A stretch of DNA of 64,000 nt, from the NCBI RefSeq assembly GCF_900108295.1, contig NZ_FNWK01000003.1, forward strand, positions 310,001-374,000, in the 5' to 3' direction. Position 1 is the first letter of the stretch; each line of letters starts with the position of its first letter. Position numbers and translations under genes: made by a program. The notes under the pieces are model-generated. The model did not search any database, had not been told where the DNA came from, and saw only the letters and a list, made by a program, of their open reading frames with translations. Of the stretch, positions 50,327 to 58,723 are shown piece after piece. The DNA is from Sphingopyxis sp. YR583 (GTDB lineage Bacteria > Pseudomonadota > Alphaproteobacteria > Sphingomonadales > Sphingomonadaceae).

Positions 50327-51108
50327 CAGACGTGCCGCTCGGCTTCCAGCTTCTTGATCTCGGCAATCGCGCGCGCGGGGCTCAGCCCCTTGGGGCACGC
50401 GTTGGCGCAATTCATGATCGTGTGGCAGCGATAGAGGCGGAATGGGTCTTCAAGCTCGTCGAGCCGTTCGCCGGTCATCTCGTCGCGGCTGTCGGCCAGC
50501 CAGCGATACGCCTGAAGCAGGATCGCCGGACCGAGGAATTTGTCGCTGTTCCACCAATAGCTGGGGCAGCTCGTCGAGCAGCAGGCGCACAGGATGCACT
50601 CATAGAGGCCGTCGAGCTTCTCGCGCTCGGCCGGCGACTGGAGCCGCTCTTTGCCGCTCGGCGTCGTCGTCTTGGTCTTCAGCCAAGGTTCGATCGACGC
50701 ATATTGCGCATAGAAATGGGTGAAGTCGGGAACGAGATCCTTGATCACATCCATCGAGGGCAGCGGGGTGATCGTGATATCGCCCTTCAGATCCTCGATC
50801 GCGGTCGTGCAGGCGAGGCCGTTCTTGCCGTTCATGTTCATCGAACAGCTGCCGCAAATGCCCTCGCGGCACGAACGGCGGAAGGTCAGCGTCGAATCCT
50901 GCTCGCTCTTCATCTTGATGAGCGCGTCGAGCACCATCGGGCCGCATTTTTCGGTGTCGATCTCGAACGTGTCGAAATGCGGGTTTTGTCCCTTGTCGGG
51001 ATCGTAGCGATAGACCTTGAATTTCTTGACGGCGGTCGCGCCTTCGGCCTTGTGGACCTTGCCCGTCTTTTGCGGGCGGCTGTTCTTGGGCAGGACGAAT
51101 TGGGCCAT
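50326..51108 (-). CDS. sdhB: Succinate dehydrogenase iron-sulfur subunit
   Basis: 260 aa electron-transfer subunit of complex II. [2Fe-2S] ligands in [15 protein letters not shown] plus GLAC, [4Fe-4S] in [12 protein letters not shown], [3Fe-4S] in [14 protein letters not shown]. The first gene of its operon: the DNA upstream is a divergent flippase gene, so sdhC, sdhD and sdhA are not adjacent as they are in most proteobacteria. ATG 51108 with CTAGCGAT upstream and no strong ribosome site. Confidence 0.96.
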   Translation of the reverse strand: MAQFVLPKNSRPQKTGKVHKAEGATAVKKFKVYRYDPDKGQNPHFDTFEIDTEKCGPMVLDALIKMKSEQDSTLTFRRSCREGICGSCSMNMNGKNGLACTTAIEDLKGDITITPLPSMDVIKDLVPDFTHFYAQYASIEPWLKTKTTTPSGKERLQSPAEREKLDGLYECILCACCSTSCPSYWWNSDKFLGPAILLQAYRWLADSRDEMTGERLDELEDPFRLYRCHTIMNCANACPKGLSPARAIAEIKKLEAERHV

Positions 51109-51233
51109 ATCGCTAGGTTCCTATGCAATTGCGCGCTGCCTAGCCCCGAATGGCAGAGTCGACAAGAGGGTGAAGAGCCCAAAGCGCGAAAGCCGCTGGC
51201 GGCGCGGCGGACGAGCCGCTAGGTGCGGCAACG

Positions 51234-52778
51234 ATGAGCGAAGACGTCGCCCAACCCGCCGTTACCAGCCGCAGCGTCGCGCGCGGGCTCGGCACGACCG
51301 TGCTGGCCCGCCTCGGCGCAGTGGTCGAGATCGTCGCGCAGCCGCTCTATGTGCTCATGTTCGGCCTCGCCGGCTACGGCCTCTATGCCGTGCTGTGGGC
51401 CGCGGTGAACCTGCTCGAGAATATCTTCGACCTCGGCATGACGAGTGCAATGCAACGCACAGTGCCGCAATCGGCGAGCAAGGCCGAGGCGGCGGCGGCG
51501 CTGCGTACCGCGATGATCTTCGGCGTCGGACCATGTATAATCGTCGCGGCACTGGTCGCGTTCTTTGCCGCCGACCTCGGGCCGCTGCTCAACGTGGCGG
51601 AGCGGGACCGCGAACTCGTCACCCCCGCGATCCGCATCTTCGTCTGGGCACTTCCGCTATGGGCCTTTGTCGAGATCGCGACCTCGGCGCTGCGCGCGCG
51701 CATGGTGTTCGGCGCCGAAATCCGACTGCGGATCGTCTGGGAACAGATGATGCGGCTGGTGTTTGCAGGGCTATTTTTCGTCGGCGGACTTGGCCTCAAG
51801 GGCCTGTTCATCGCGCATCTTTGTTCGCTCGCGATCACCGCTGGGCTCAGCGTCCGCCTGCTCGCGCGTCACTATAGTTTCGCCGACCTGTGGCGCGGCC
51901 CGTGGGTCACCGAGACGACGCGCAACACCTTCTGGGCCGGACTTTCGATCCTGCCGTCGAACATCATCACACGGCTGTTCGGCGATGCCCCGGCGCTGAT
52001 CCTGAACATGCTGCTTCCCGGCGCGGCGGGCGCAGCGGCTGCAGGCCTGTTCACGATCGCGCGCAAGCTGTCGAGCGTCGTCCAGCTGGTGCGCATTGCC
52101 TTTACTTATGTCATGGCGCCGCTCGCCGCGAGCGCCGAACGCGAAGACCGACGGCAGGTCGCCGACATCTACGCCTATGCGACCCGACTCATTTCGGCGA
52201 TCGCGCTTCCGCTGGCAGCCGTTCTTGCCGCGGGTAGCGCCTCGCTGCTCGGTTTGTTCGGACATGGCGCACAGGCGGCACAGGCGGCGCTGGTCATCCT
52301 GCTATTCGCGCGGGCGGCCGAAGCGGTGCTCGGCATTTCGGCGCCGGTGCTTCAGGTCGTCGCGGCGTTCCGCCAGCAGCTCACCGCCAGCATCTTCGGC
52401 GTCGCAGTCGCGATCGGTTCGGGGTGGCTGATCGTCGGCCATCTCGACCCACTGACCGGCGTGACGCTGGCAACCGCGATCGGGCTCGTCGTCATGGCCG
52501 CCATCCCGACGCTCCAGCTCGCGCTCGTCGAAAAGCTGCACCCTTTCGACGCGCAGTTTCCAGCGGTCGCGCTGCGCGGCGTCGCAATCACGCTTGTCGC
52601 GGGAACGATAGCGGTGCTCGTCGACCTTCTGCCCGACTGGCTTTCCTTGCCGCTGCTCCTCTTGACCGCGGTGACTTCCATCTGGCTGTCGCTCCGCTTT
52701 GCCCTGCCGCTCGCCGATCGCCTGTCGCTGGGCAAAACCGGCCGCAAACTCCGGCTGTTCGAACACGAAAACATATGA
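51234..52778 (+). CDS. Oligosaccharide/lipid-linked flippase (MOP superfamily, Wzx-like)
   Basis: 514 aa with about fourteen predicted membrane helices; N-terminal SVARGLGTTVLARLGAVVEIVAQPLYVLMFG and GYGLYAVLWAAVNLLENIFDLG are typical of polysaccharide-biosynthesis flippases. It likely moves a lipid-linked glycan or glycolipid across the inner membrane. First gene of a five-gene run in which each start overlaps the previous stop, including HAD phosphatase, TagB-like transferase, CDP-alcohol phosphotransferase and HIT protein. Confidence 0.88.
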   Translation: MSEDVAQPAVTSRSVARGLGTTVLARLGAVVEIVAQPLYVLMFGLAGYGLYAVLWAAVNLLENIFDLGMTSAMQRTVPQSASKAEAAAALRTAMIFGVGPCIIVAALVAFFAADLGPLLNVAERDRELVTPAIRIFVWALPLWAFVEIATSALRARMVFGAEIRLRIVWEQMMRLVFAGLFFVGGLGLKGLFIAHLCSLAITAGLSVRLLARHYSFADLWRGPWVTETTRNTFWAGLSILPSNIITRLFGDAPALILNMLLPGAAGAAAAGLFTIARKLSSVVQLVRIAFTYVMAPLAASAEREDRRQVADIYAYATRLISAIALPLAAVLAAGSASLLGLFGHGAQAAQAALVILLFARAAEAVLGISAPVLQVVAAFRQQLTASIFGVAVAIGSGWLIVGHLDPLTGVTLATAIGLVVMAAIPTLQLALVEKLHPFDAQFPAVALRGVAITLVAGTIAVLVDLLPDWLSLPLLLLTAVTSIWLSLRFALPLADRLSLGKTGRKLRLFEHENI

Positions 52779-53482
52779 CCGATCCGCACCCCATCCGTAT
52801 CGCGATCTATGATCTCGACCGCACCGTGCTGCGCACCCCGACCTTCACGCTGTTCCTGCTGTGGGCGGCATGGCGCGAGGCGCCCTGGCGTCTGTTATTG
52901 CTCCCCGCTCTCGCAGCGCTGATGATCGGCTACGCCCTACGACTTTACGGGCGCGACCGCTTCAAACCCACCGCGATTCGCCTGATGCTGGGCGCGCGGA
53001 TCGCGCCCGCACGCGCCGAAAATCTTGCGGCCGCCTTTGCCGCATGGCGTGTGCCGCATGACGTTCCGCCGGGCGCTGCCGCCTGCATCGCGCGCGACCG
53101 GGCGGAAGGATACCGGCTGTTGATGGCGACCGCCGCGCCGGAATTTTATGCGGGGGCAATCGCCGATGCGCTGGGCTTCGATGCCATTGTCGCTTCGCGC
53201 CACCTCCGCGATGGCATGGGCAACTGGATCCCCCTGCTCGACGGGCCGAACTGCTATGGCGCCGAGAAGGCGCGGCGCGTGAGCGAATGGCTCGCTGCCA
53301 ACGCAAAGGACGAGGCCACACATATCCGCGCCTATTCGGACCATATCAGCGACGCGCCGACCTTCGCGCTCGCCAGCGAGGCCTGGCTGGTCGGGCGCGG
53401 CGATAAATATGTCCGGCTGGCGGCAAAACATGGCTGGCGCGCCGCCGATTTCGAGGATGCCGCCGTGGTCGAGGCCGGTTGA
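52775..53482 (+). CDS. HAD family phosphatase (HAD-IB type)
   Basis: 235 aa. Motif I AIYDLDRTVLR (Asp13, Asp15), motif II TAA, motif III/IV AYSDHISDAPTF: the SerB/PGP-phosphatase-like HAD-IB class. A hydrophobic insert (FLLWAAWREAPWRLLLLPALAALMIGYAL, residues about 28-56, described by its ends) suggests membrane association, as in phosphatidylglycerophosphatase C. It probably dephosphorylates a lipid- or polyol-phosphate intermediate of this cluster. ATG overlaps the flippase stop (ATGA). Confidence 0.85.
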   Translation: MTDPHPIRIAIYDLDRTVLRTPTFTLFLLWAAWREAPWRLLLLPALAALMIGYALRLYGRDRFKPTAIRLMLGARIAPARAENLAAAFAAWRVPHDVPPGAAACIARDRAEGYRLLMATAAPEFYAGAIADALGFDAIVASRHLRDGMGNWIPLLDGPNCYGAEKARRVSEWLAANAKDEATHIRAYSDHISDAPTFALASEAWLVGRGDKYVRLAAKHGWRAADFEDAAVVEAG

Positions 53483-54621
53483 TGCGTATCCTGTTCCTGT
53501 TTGTCGGTGAACCGCACCATGTGTTCCACGCGCTACCCATTGCCGCCGAGATGGCGGCAACAGGGCAAAAGGTCGAAGTCGCGGTCGCGAGCGCGGACCA
53601 TCTGCGCGTGGCCGAACAGGTCGTACAAGCCTATCCGGGATTTGCGCCCCGCATCACGCTGCTTGGGCAAAAGGGTTTCGCCCGCTGGCTTCGCGACAAG
53701 GGGCTGTTCCGCAATCCACGCCTGCCGATCCTGATCGACGCGCTGCCCTATCTGCGTCAGTTCGACGCGATCGTCGTGCCCGAACGGACGACCACAGCGA
53801 TCCGCCATTTCCTGCCGCGGCGGACGCGATTGATCTTTACGCCGCACGGCGCGGGCGACCGCGCGATCATGCTCGACCCACGCGACCGGCATTTCGATTT
53901 CGTGCTCGTCGCAGGCGAGAAGAGCGAGCAGCGCCTGCTCGATGCCGGGACGATCCGGCAAGGGCGTTATGCCGTCAACGGCTATGTGAAGCTCGACCTG
54001 ATGCCCCGGCTTCAGGCGGCGCGCGCGTCGCTGTTCGCGAACGGCCGGCCGACAGTCCTTTACGCCCCCCATTTCAAACGCGATCTGTCGTCGTGGGATC
54101 GGTTCGGACGCGATATCATCGACTGGTTCGCCGGGCAGGACCGCTATAATCTGGTCGTCGCGCCGCATGTTCGCCTGTTCGCCGAGGCAAGCGATGCCGA
54201 GCGCGCGGCGGTGGCGGAACTCGCGGTACCCGGCAAGATATTGATCGATCTCGCGTCCGACCGCCTGTTCGACATGAGCTATACGAGCGGTGCCGACATC
54301 TATCTTGGCGATGTGAGCAGTCAGGTTTACGAGTTTCTCGCGACACCACGCCCGTGCCTGTTCCTCAACGCTCATGGCGTCGACTGGCAGGGCGATCCCG
54401 ACTATCTGTTCTGGACGCTGGGCGATGTGGTGAACGATCTCGCAGACCTGCCCGATGCACTGGAGCAGGCTCCGGCCCGACATCCGCTATATGCCGCCGC
54501 CCAGAGCGAAAGACTGGCGGAATCGATCGGCGGTAACCCGGCGGGCGCAGCGCGGCGCGGCGCCGACGCCATCCTCGGCTTCCTTGCAATGGACGCGGGG
54601 CAGGATAAGAGCGAGGCATGA
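53482..54621 (+). CDS. CDP-glycerol glycerophosphotransferase-like protein (TagB/TarB-type)
   Basis: 379 aa GT-B-like protein. RLIFTPHGAGD and LYAPHFKRDLSSW contain the two conserved His of the glycerophosphotransferase family, and YLGDVSSQVYEFLATPRPCLF is the hallmark donor-site segment (SDxSSxxxE). In Gram-positives these enzymes move glycerol-phosphate from CDP-glycerol to teichoic acid acceptors; in Gram-negatives they appear in capsule and glycan loci. ATG 53482 overlaps the HAD stop by one base. Donor and acceptor here are unknown, but nucleotidyl donors could come from the genes at 56128-57683. Confidence 0.85.
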   Translation: MRILFLFVGEPHHVFHALPIAAEMAATGQKVEVAVASADHLRVAEQVVQAYPGFAPRITLLGQKGFARWLRDKGLFRNPRLPILIDALPYLRQFDAIVVPERTTTAIRHFLPRRTRLIFTPHGAGDRAIMLDPRDRHFDFVLVAGEKSEQRLLDAGTIRQGRYAVNGYVKLDLMPRLQAARASLFANGRPTVLYAPHFKRDLSSWDRFGRDIIDWFAGQDRYNLVVAPHVRLFAEASDAERAAVAELAVPGKILIDLASDRLFDMSYTSGADIYLGDVSSQVYEFLATPRPCLFLNAHGVDWQGDPDYLFWTLGDVVNDLADLPDALEQAPARHPLYAAAQSERLAESIGGNPAGAARRGADAILGFLAMDAGQDKSEA

Positions 54622-55715
54622 CCGACGCGAAGTCCCTACCCGCCCTGACGCCGATCGGCGAAAATTCGACATTGCTGTGGGGCATGACCAATGCCGAACG
54701 GCTGCGGCGGCTGGCGCGCGCGGAGGGGTTGCCCGAAGCCTCTTCCACCGCTCAGCTTTACGTCAATCTCGACTATGTGTTCGACCCGGTATGGCTGCGC
54801 CATATCGTGACGCTGCCCGGTACGGTAGTGATGGACGGCGACGCGTTGGTGATGGCACATCTGACCGGGGGCATGACCCCTGCGGATATTGCGCAGCACC
54901 GCGGCGGGCTCACGATCATCGATTATCGCGACAATCCGCAAATTTATAACCGCCAGCTGCGCAAGCTCGACTGCCCGTTCATTCAGCGACTGACCCCGGA
55001 AACGCGGCGCGAGATCGAACGGAAGAGCTATTTCGGCGCCTATAAGGGCGTCACCGATGCGCTGACCAAATATCTGTGGCCCGAACTCGCGCTGTGGCTG
55101 ACGCGCGGTGCCGCGAGCATCGGCATGACACCGAACTTGGTCACCGCGATCGGCGCGACACTCTGTGTCTACGCGACCTACCTCTTTGCCTACGGCCAAT
55201 ATTGGGAGGGGATGCTCGCGGGCTTCATCTTCATGGTGCTCGATACCGTCGACGGAAAGCTCGCGCGCTGCACGATCACCTCGTCGAAATGGGGCAATGT
55301 CGCCGACCATGGCGTCGATTTGGTCCACCCGCCCTTCTGGTGGTATTTCTGGGGCGTCGGGCTGGGTGCCTGGGGTCTCGCGCTGTCGAACCAGACCTTC
55401 CTGCTGGTGATGATCGCGGTCGTGGCGGGCTACGTCCTCCAGCGCGTGATCGAGGGGCTGTTCATCAAGGACTTCGGCATGGACATCCATGTCTGGCAGA
55501 AGTTCGACAGCGATTTCCGCCTCGTTACGGCACGCCGCAACCCGAATTTCGCGATCCTGTTCTTTGCGACGCTCGCGGGGCGCCCCGACATCGGCCTGAT
55601 CGCGGTCGCCTGGTGGACGGTCATATCGCTCGTCGTCCATGCGGTGCGGCTGGTGCAGGCCTATGCCGTGAAGCGCTCGGGCCCTCCGATCGTCAGCTGG
55701 ATGGAAGAAGCATGA
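54618..55715 (+). CDS. CDP-alcohol phosphotransferase with extra N-terminal domain
   Basis: 365 aa. The full catalytic motif D-x2-DG-x2-AR-x8-G-x3-D-x3-D is at 209-234 (Asp209, Asp212, Gly213, Arg217, Gly226, Asp230, Asp234), followed by membrane helices. Residues 1-150 form an extra cytosolic domain (TNAERLRRLARAEGLPEAS..., YVNLDYVFDPVWL) reminiscent of the tail of bifunctional inositol-phosphate cytidylyltransferase/di-myo-inositol-phosphate synthases, without a complete nucleotide site. It should join a CDP-activated alcohol to a hydroxyl acceptor and release CMP. ATGA overlap with the upstream gene. Confidence 0.88.
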   Translation: MTDAKSLPALTPIGENSTLLWGMTNAERLRRLARAEGLPEASSTAQLYVNLDYVFDPVWLRHIVTLPGTVVMDGDALVMAHLTGGMTPADIAQHRGGLTIIDYRDNPQIYNRQLRKLDCPFIQRLTPETRREIERKSYFGAYKGVTDALTKYLWPELALWLTRGAASIGMTPNLVTAIGATLCVYATYLFAYGQYWEGMLAGFIFMVLDTVDGKLARCTITSSKWGNVADHGVDLVHPPFWWYFWGVGLGAWGLALSNQTFLLVMIAVVAGYVLQRVIEGLFIKDFGMDIHVWQKFDSDFRLVTARRNPNFAILFFATLAGRPDIGLIAVAWWTVISLVVHAVRLVQAYAVKRSGPPIVSWMEEA

Positions 55716-56140
55716 ACGAGACCATCGACAAATTCGGCCACCCCGCGACGCTGATCGCCGAATATGATCATTGGGTGGTGCTGCTGCGCCCCGCGCAGCC
55801 AACGCTCGGCGCGCTGGTGCTCGCAGCGAAATCGGACGCGACGGCATTCGGCGACCTGCCGGCCGAAGCGCATGCCGAGCTCAAGATCGCAACAGCCGCA
55901 ATCGAGGCCGGGCTCGGCGAAGCCGTCGGCTGTGCGAAGATCAATTATCTGATGCTGATGATGGTCGACCCGCACGTCCATTTCCACGTCCTGCCGCGCT
56001 ACGATGGCGAACGCTCGGGCGCGGGGCTGACGGTCGCCGACGCCGGCTGGCCGGCGCAGCCCGAACTCGGGCAGGCGGTGAAGCTGGATGAGGCACAGAC
56101 AGCCGCGCTTGTCGGCTGGCTCAAACCCTATTTCGCGTAG
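55712..56140 (+). CDS. HIT family hydrolase/transferase
   Basis: 142 aa histidine-triad protein with DPHVHFHVLPRYDG (HxHxH). HIT enzymes cleave nucleoside phosphoramidates or dinucleotides such as ADP-X and CDP-X. As last gene of the flippase-HAD-TagB-CDP-alcohol run (ATGA overlap) it may recycle a nucleotidylated intermediate. Its 3' end overlaps the convergent nucleotidyltransferase by 13 bases. Confidence 0.88.
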   Translation: MNETIDKFGHPATLIAEYDHWVVLLRPAQPTLGALVLAAKSDATAFGDLPAEAHAELKIATAAIEAGLGEAVGCAKINYLMLMMVDPHVHFHVLPRYDGERSGAGLTVADAGWPAQPELGQAVKLDEAQTAALVGWLKPYFA

Positions 56141-56892
56141 CGGCCTTCTGCGGCCCATTTGGCGGTAAGCGCATCGGCTGCTTCGACGTCCTGCGGGAAG
56201 TCGACTTCCTGCCATTCGAGCCCCTCGATCGACACTGTGCCGACGCGGTTGCCCTTCGCAATGATGTCGATCGCGCGCAGATACCAGCGCTCGACGCCGT
56301 CGGGGGTGCGCATCATCTGGTCGACCTGGTTGCGGAAGATCGACGGGCCGTCGCCGACGAACGCCAGCATCCCGATCGACTCGGCATTGGTGTCGGGGGG
56401 TAGCAGCCGCTTGCCGATATGGTGCAGGCGACCCTCGGCGTCGCGGTTCACCTTCATGTCGTCGTCGTCATAGTCGGTCTTGACGTCGACCGTGACGTTG
56501 ATTGGCTCGTTCGCGCCTGCGATCAGCTTTGCGACGATCTCGTCCGAAATGATGGTGTCGCCGTTGAGGATGATGAAATCGCGGTCCATCTCCTCGCGCG
56601 CGATCCAGCAGGTGCCGAGATTGTCGGCGACCTGAAAGAAGGGGTTGAACAGGGTACGGATGCGCGCGCCGGTGTCGCGGTAGAGCTGCAGCGCATGATC
56701 CTCGACGCGTTCGGTGCGAAAACCGGTGACGACGACGATGTCCTTGATGCCGTTCGCAACGAGCGCCGCGACCTGCCAGCTGATGAGGCTGCGGCCGTTG
56801 AATTCGATCAGGCATTTGGGGATGTCGCGGGTCAGCGGCAGCAGGCGCGAGCCCTGCCCGGCCGACAGGATGATGGCTTTGTCGATGCTCAT
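56128..56892 (-). CDS. LicC-like sugar/alcohol-phosphate nucleotidyltransferase
   Basis: 254 aa. ILSAGQGSRLLPLT followed by PKCLIEFNGRSL is the NTP-binding signature, ILNGDTIIS the metal site, and DVKTDYDDDDMKV is acidic. Closest in type to phosphocholine or inositol-phosphate cytidylyltransferases. It would make the CDP-activated alcohol used by the facing CDP-alcohol phosphotransferase. ATG overlaps the stop of the upstream MobA-like gene (TCAT at 56889-56892). Confidence 0.87.
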   Translation of the reverse strand: MSIDKAIILSAGQGSRLLPLTRDIPKCLIEFNGRSLISWQVAALVANGIKDIVVVTGFRTERVEDHALQLYRDTGARIRTLFNPFFQVADNLGTCWIAREEMDRDFIILNGDTIISDEIVAKLIAGANEPINVTVDVKTDYDDDDMKVNRDAEGRLHHIGKRLLPPDTNAESIGMLAFVGDGPSIFRNQVDQMMRTPDGVERWYLRAIDIIAKGNRVGTVSIEGLEWQEVDFPQDVEAADALTAKWAAEGRYAK

Positions 56893-57683
56893 AGGGGCTG
56901 CCCTATAGCGCCTTGCCGCCGCGCAGCAAATATCGCTTCGATGAGGTCGATGTCGGCGGGCTTGTCGGCGTCGATGCAGGCCTCGGGCTCGGACATCGGA
57001 ACGACCTTCGCTTTGAGCCCGAAACGCAGGCCCGCGCGTGCGACGCCCTGCTGGATCGTGAAGAGACGGAACAGCGCCCCGATCAGCAGCCACGGTCCGA
57101 AGGCGGCGACAATCTTCAGCCCTTTCTTGCGATCGCGTTCGATGCGGCCCCAGAAATCGAGCAAGGGCAATACGCGGCGCCCGCGCAAGCGGAACATGTT
57201 CGCCCCCGACCACCAACCACCGCGGAATTTCAGCCAGGTCCGCTTCGACTGCGGATAACGCGCGAACAGCACCTCTCGCTCGACCATCGCGACCGCGACG
57301 TCGCTGTCCTCGGCCCCACCCACAAATTCGGCAATCATCGTCGGGGTGAGCAGCACATTGTCGGCGGTGGTAACGAGCAAAGGATCGTCACCCGGCGGTA
57401 ACGCGGCGGCAAGCGAAGTGCTGATCCCCTGCCCGGAATCCACGAAATGCAGGTCGGTGAGGCCAGCCAGCCCCGGTTCCGCCGCAAGGTCGGCACTGTT
57501 CTGCGCGAGAATCGTGATCGCACCGACCTGGGGCGAAGCGCGGAGCGCCCGCACGACATGGAGGAGCATCGCCTGCCCCGCGATCGGCAGCAGCGCCTTG
57601 GTCGACACCCCGCTACCGGTCAGCAATGGATCGGGACCGGGCCGGCTGCCGGCCAGCACGATCGCCGGAATCGGCCCGCTCAT
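56889..57683 (-). CDS. MobA-like NTP transferase domain protein
   Basis: 264 aa with AIVLAGSRPGPDPL, VSTKALLPIAGQAML, TTADNVLLTP: a nucleotidyltransferase-fold enzyme of the MobA/IspD branch, with an unusual basic C-terminal half (RTWLKFRGGWWSGANMF, RIERDRKKGLKIVAAFGPW) that may sit on membrane. A second nucleotidyltransferase beside the LicC-like one, in the same overlapping run (ATGA at both ends). Its activated alcohol is unknown; a molybdenum-cofactor role is unlikely given the neighbours and C-terminus. Confidence 0.82.
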   Translation of the reverse strand: MSGPIPAIVLAGSRPGPDPLLTGSGVSTKALLPIAGQAMLLHVVRALRASPQVGAITILAQNSADLAAEPGLAGLTDLHFVDSGQGISTSLAAALPPGDDPLLVTTADNVLLTPTMIAEFVGGAEDSDVAVAMVEREVLFARYPQSKRTWLKFRGGWWSGANMFRLRGRRVLPLLDFWGRIERDRKKGLKIVAAFGPWLLIGALFRLFTIQQGVARAGLRFGLKAKVVPMSEPEACIDADKPADIDLIEAIFAARRQGAIGQPL

Positions 57684-58636
57684 TGTGTGGCCTCGGCGGC
57701 CGGCGCGATGCGCCGCGCCGTAACGCCGCGCAGGAAATCGGTCGCTTCTTCGAGCACCGGCCCCTTGTTCTGGAATGGCGCGGCGAGCGCCATCACGATG
57801 CCGGTATGCCCCATGCCCGGATAGATGCGGAGCGTCACCGCACCGCCCACCTTCTCGATCGCCGCGGCGAGATTCTGGCTGTTGCGTGGACGCACCGTGT
57901 CATCCTCGTCGCCGGTTGCGAGCCAGAGCGGCGGCGCATCGCCGCGCGCGAAATTGATCGGCTGCGTCTTTTCGATCGGCCTGACCTTGCCCATCGCCCT
58001 GTCCCCTCGCCCGCCCTTTTCGAGCGGCAAGAAGTCATAGGGCCCGGCGAGCCCCGCGACGCCGCGGACGATCGACGGATCGCTCTTCGCCGCGCGCAGC
58101 CACTGCGGGTCGAGCGCGATCATCGCAGCATTATACGCGCCCGCCGAATGGCCCATCAGCGCGATCCGGTCAGGATCGCCGCCCAGCTTGCCGATATGTT
58201 CATGCGTCCACGCGACCGCTGCGGCGCTGTCCTCGATGAAATCGGGCCAATGCGCCTTGGGCACCAGGCGATAGTCGGGGATCACCACGACAAAGCCCTG
58301 CCGCGCGAGCGCACGTCCGGCAAAGCCATAACTATCGCGCTCGCCGCTGTCCCAGCCGCCGCCATAGAAAAAGACGACAACGGGCAGTTGGTCGTCCGCC
58401 TTGGCATTTTCGGGGACCCAGATGTCGAGCGACTGGCGCGGTCCGCGGCCATAGGGTTGATCGGCGAGCAGAAGCCGCGCGCCATCGCCCTGCCCGAGCA
58501 GCCGATCGGCCATGTTGAGCGATTTCGCGCCGCCCGCGACGATCATCTTGGCGCCGCCGCCGAACAGCAGCACGAGCAGAAGCACCACGAAAAGGAATTT
58601 GATCAACCGTCGTCCTTTGGAAACCGGGCCCGCCAT
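57680..58636 (-). CDS. Membrane-anchored alpha/beta hydrolase
   Basis: 318 aa. N-terminal membrane anchor (about 12-30), then an esterase/lipase fold of the HSL/BD-FAE type: VVFFYGGGWDSG oxyanion loop, MGHSAGAYN nucleophile elbow, GDEDDTVRP acid, and GMGHTG His. First gene of the leftward run with the two nucleotidyltransferases. It could deacylate a lipid intermediate in the periplasm; this is inference. Confidence 0.85.
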   Translation of the reverse strand: MAGPVSKGRRLIKFLFVVLLLVLLFGGGAKMIVAGGAKSLNMADRLLGQGDGARLLLADQPYGRGPRQSLDIWVPENAKADDQLPVVVFFYGGGWDSGERDSYGFAGRALARQGFVVVIPDYRLVPKAHWPDFIEDSAAAVAWTHEHIGKLGGDPDRIALMGHSAGAYNAAMIALDPQWLRAAKSDPSIVRGVAGLAGPYDFLPLEKGGRGDRAMGKVRPIEKTQPINFARGDAPPLWLATGDEDDTVRPRNSQNLAAAIEKVGGAVTLRIYPGMGHTGIVMALAAPFQNKGPVLEEATDFLRGVTARRIAPAAEATQ

Positions 58637-58723
58637 CTCTGCGCCCTACAGGGCGGCGGTGCGGCGAACAAGACGGCTACACACAAGTATCGCGACCTTT
58701 TTGGCGTTCGCGCGTAGGACAGG

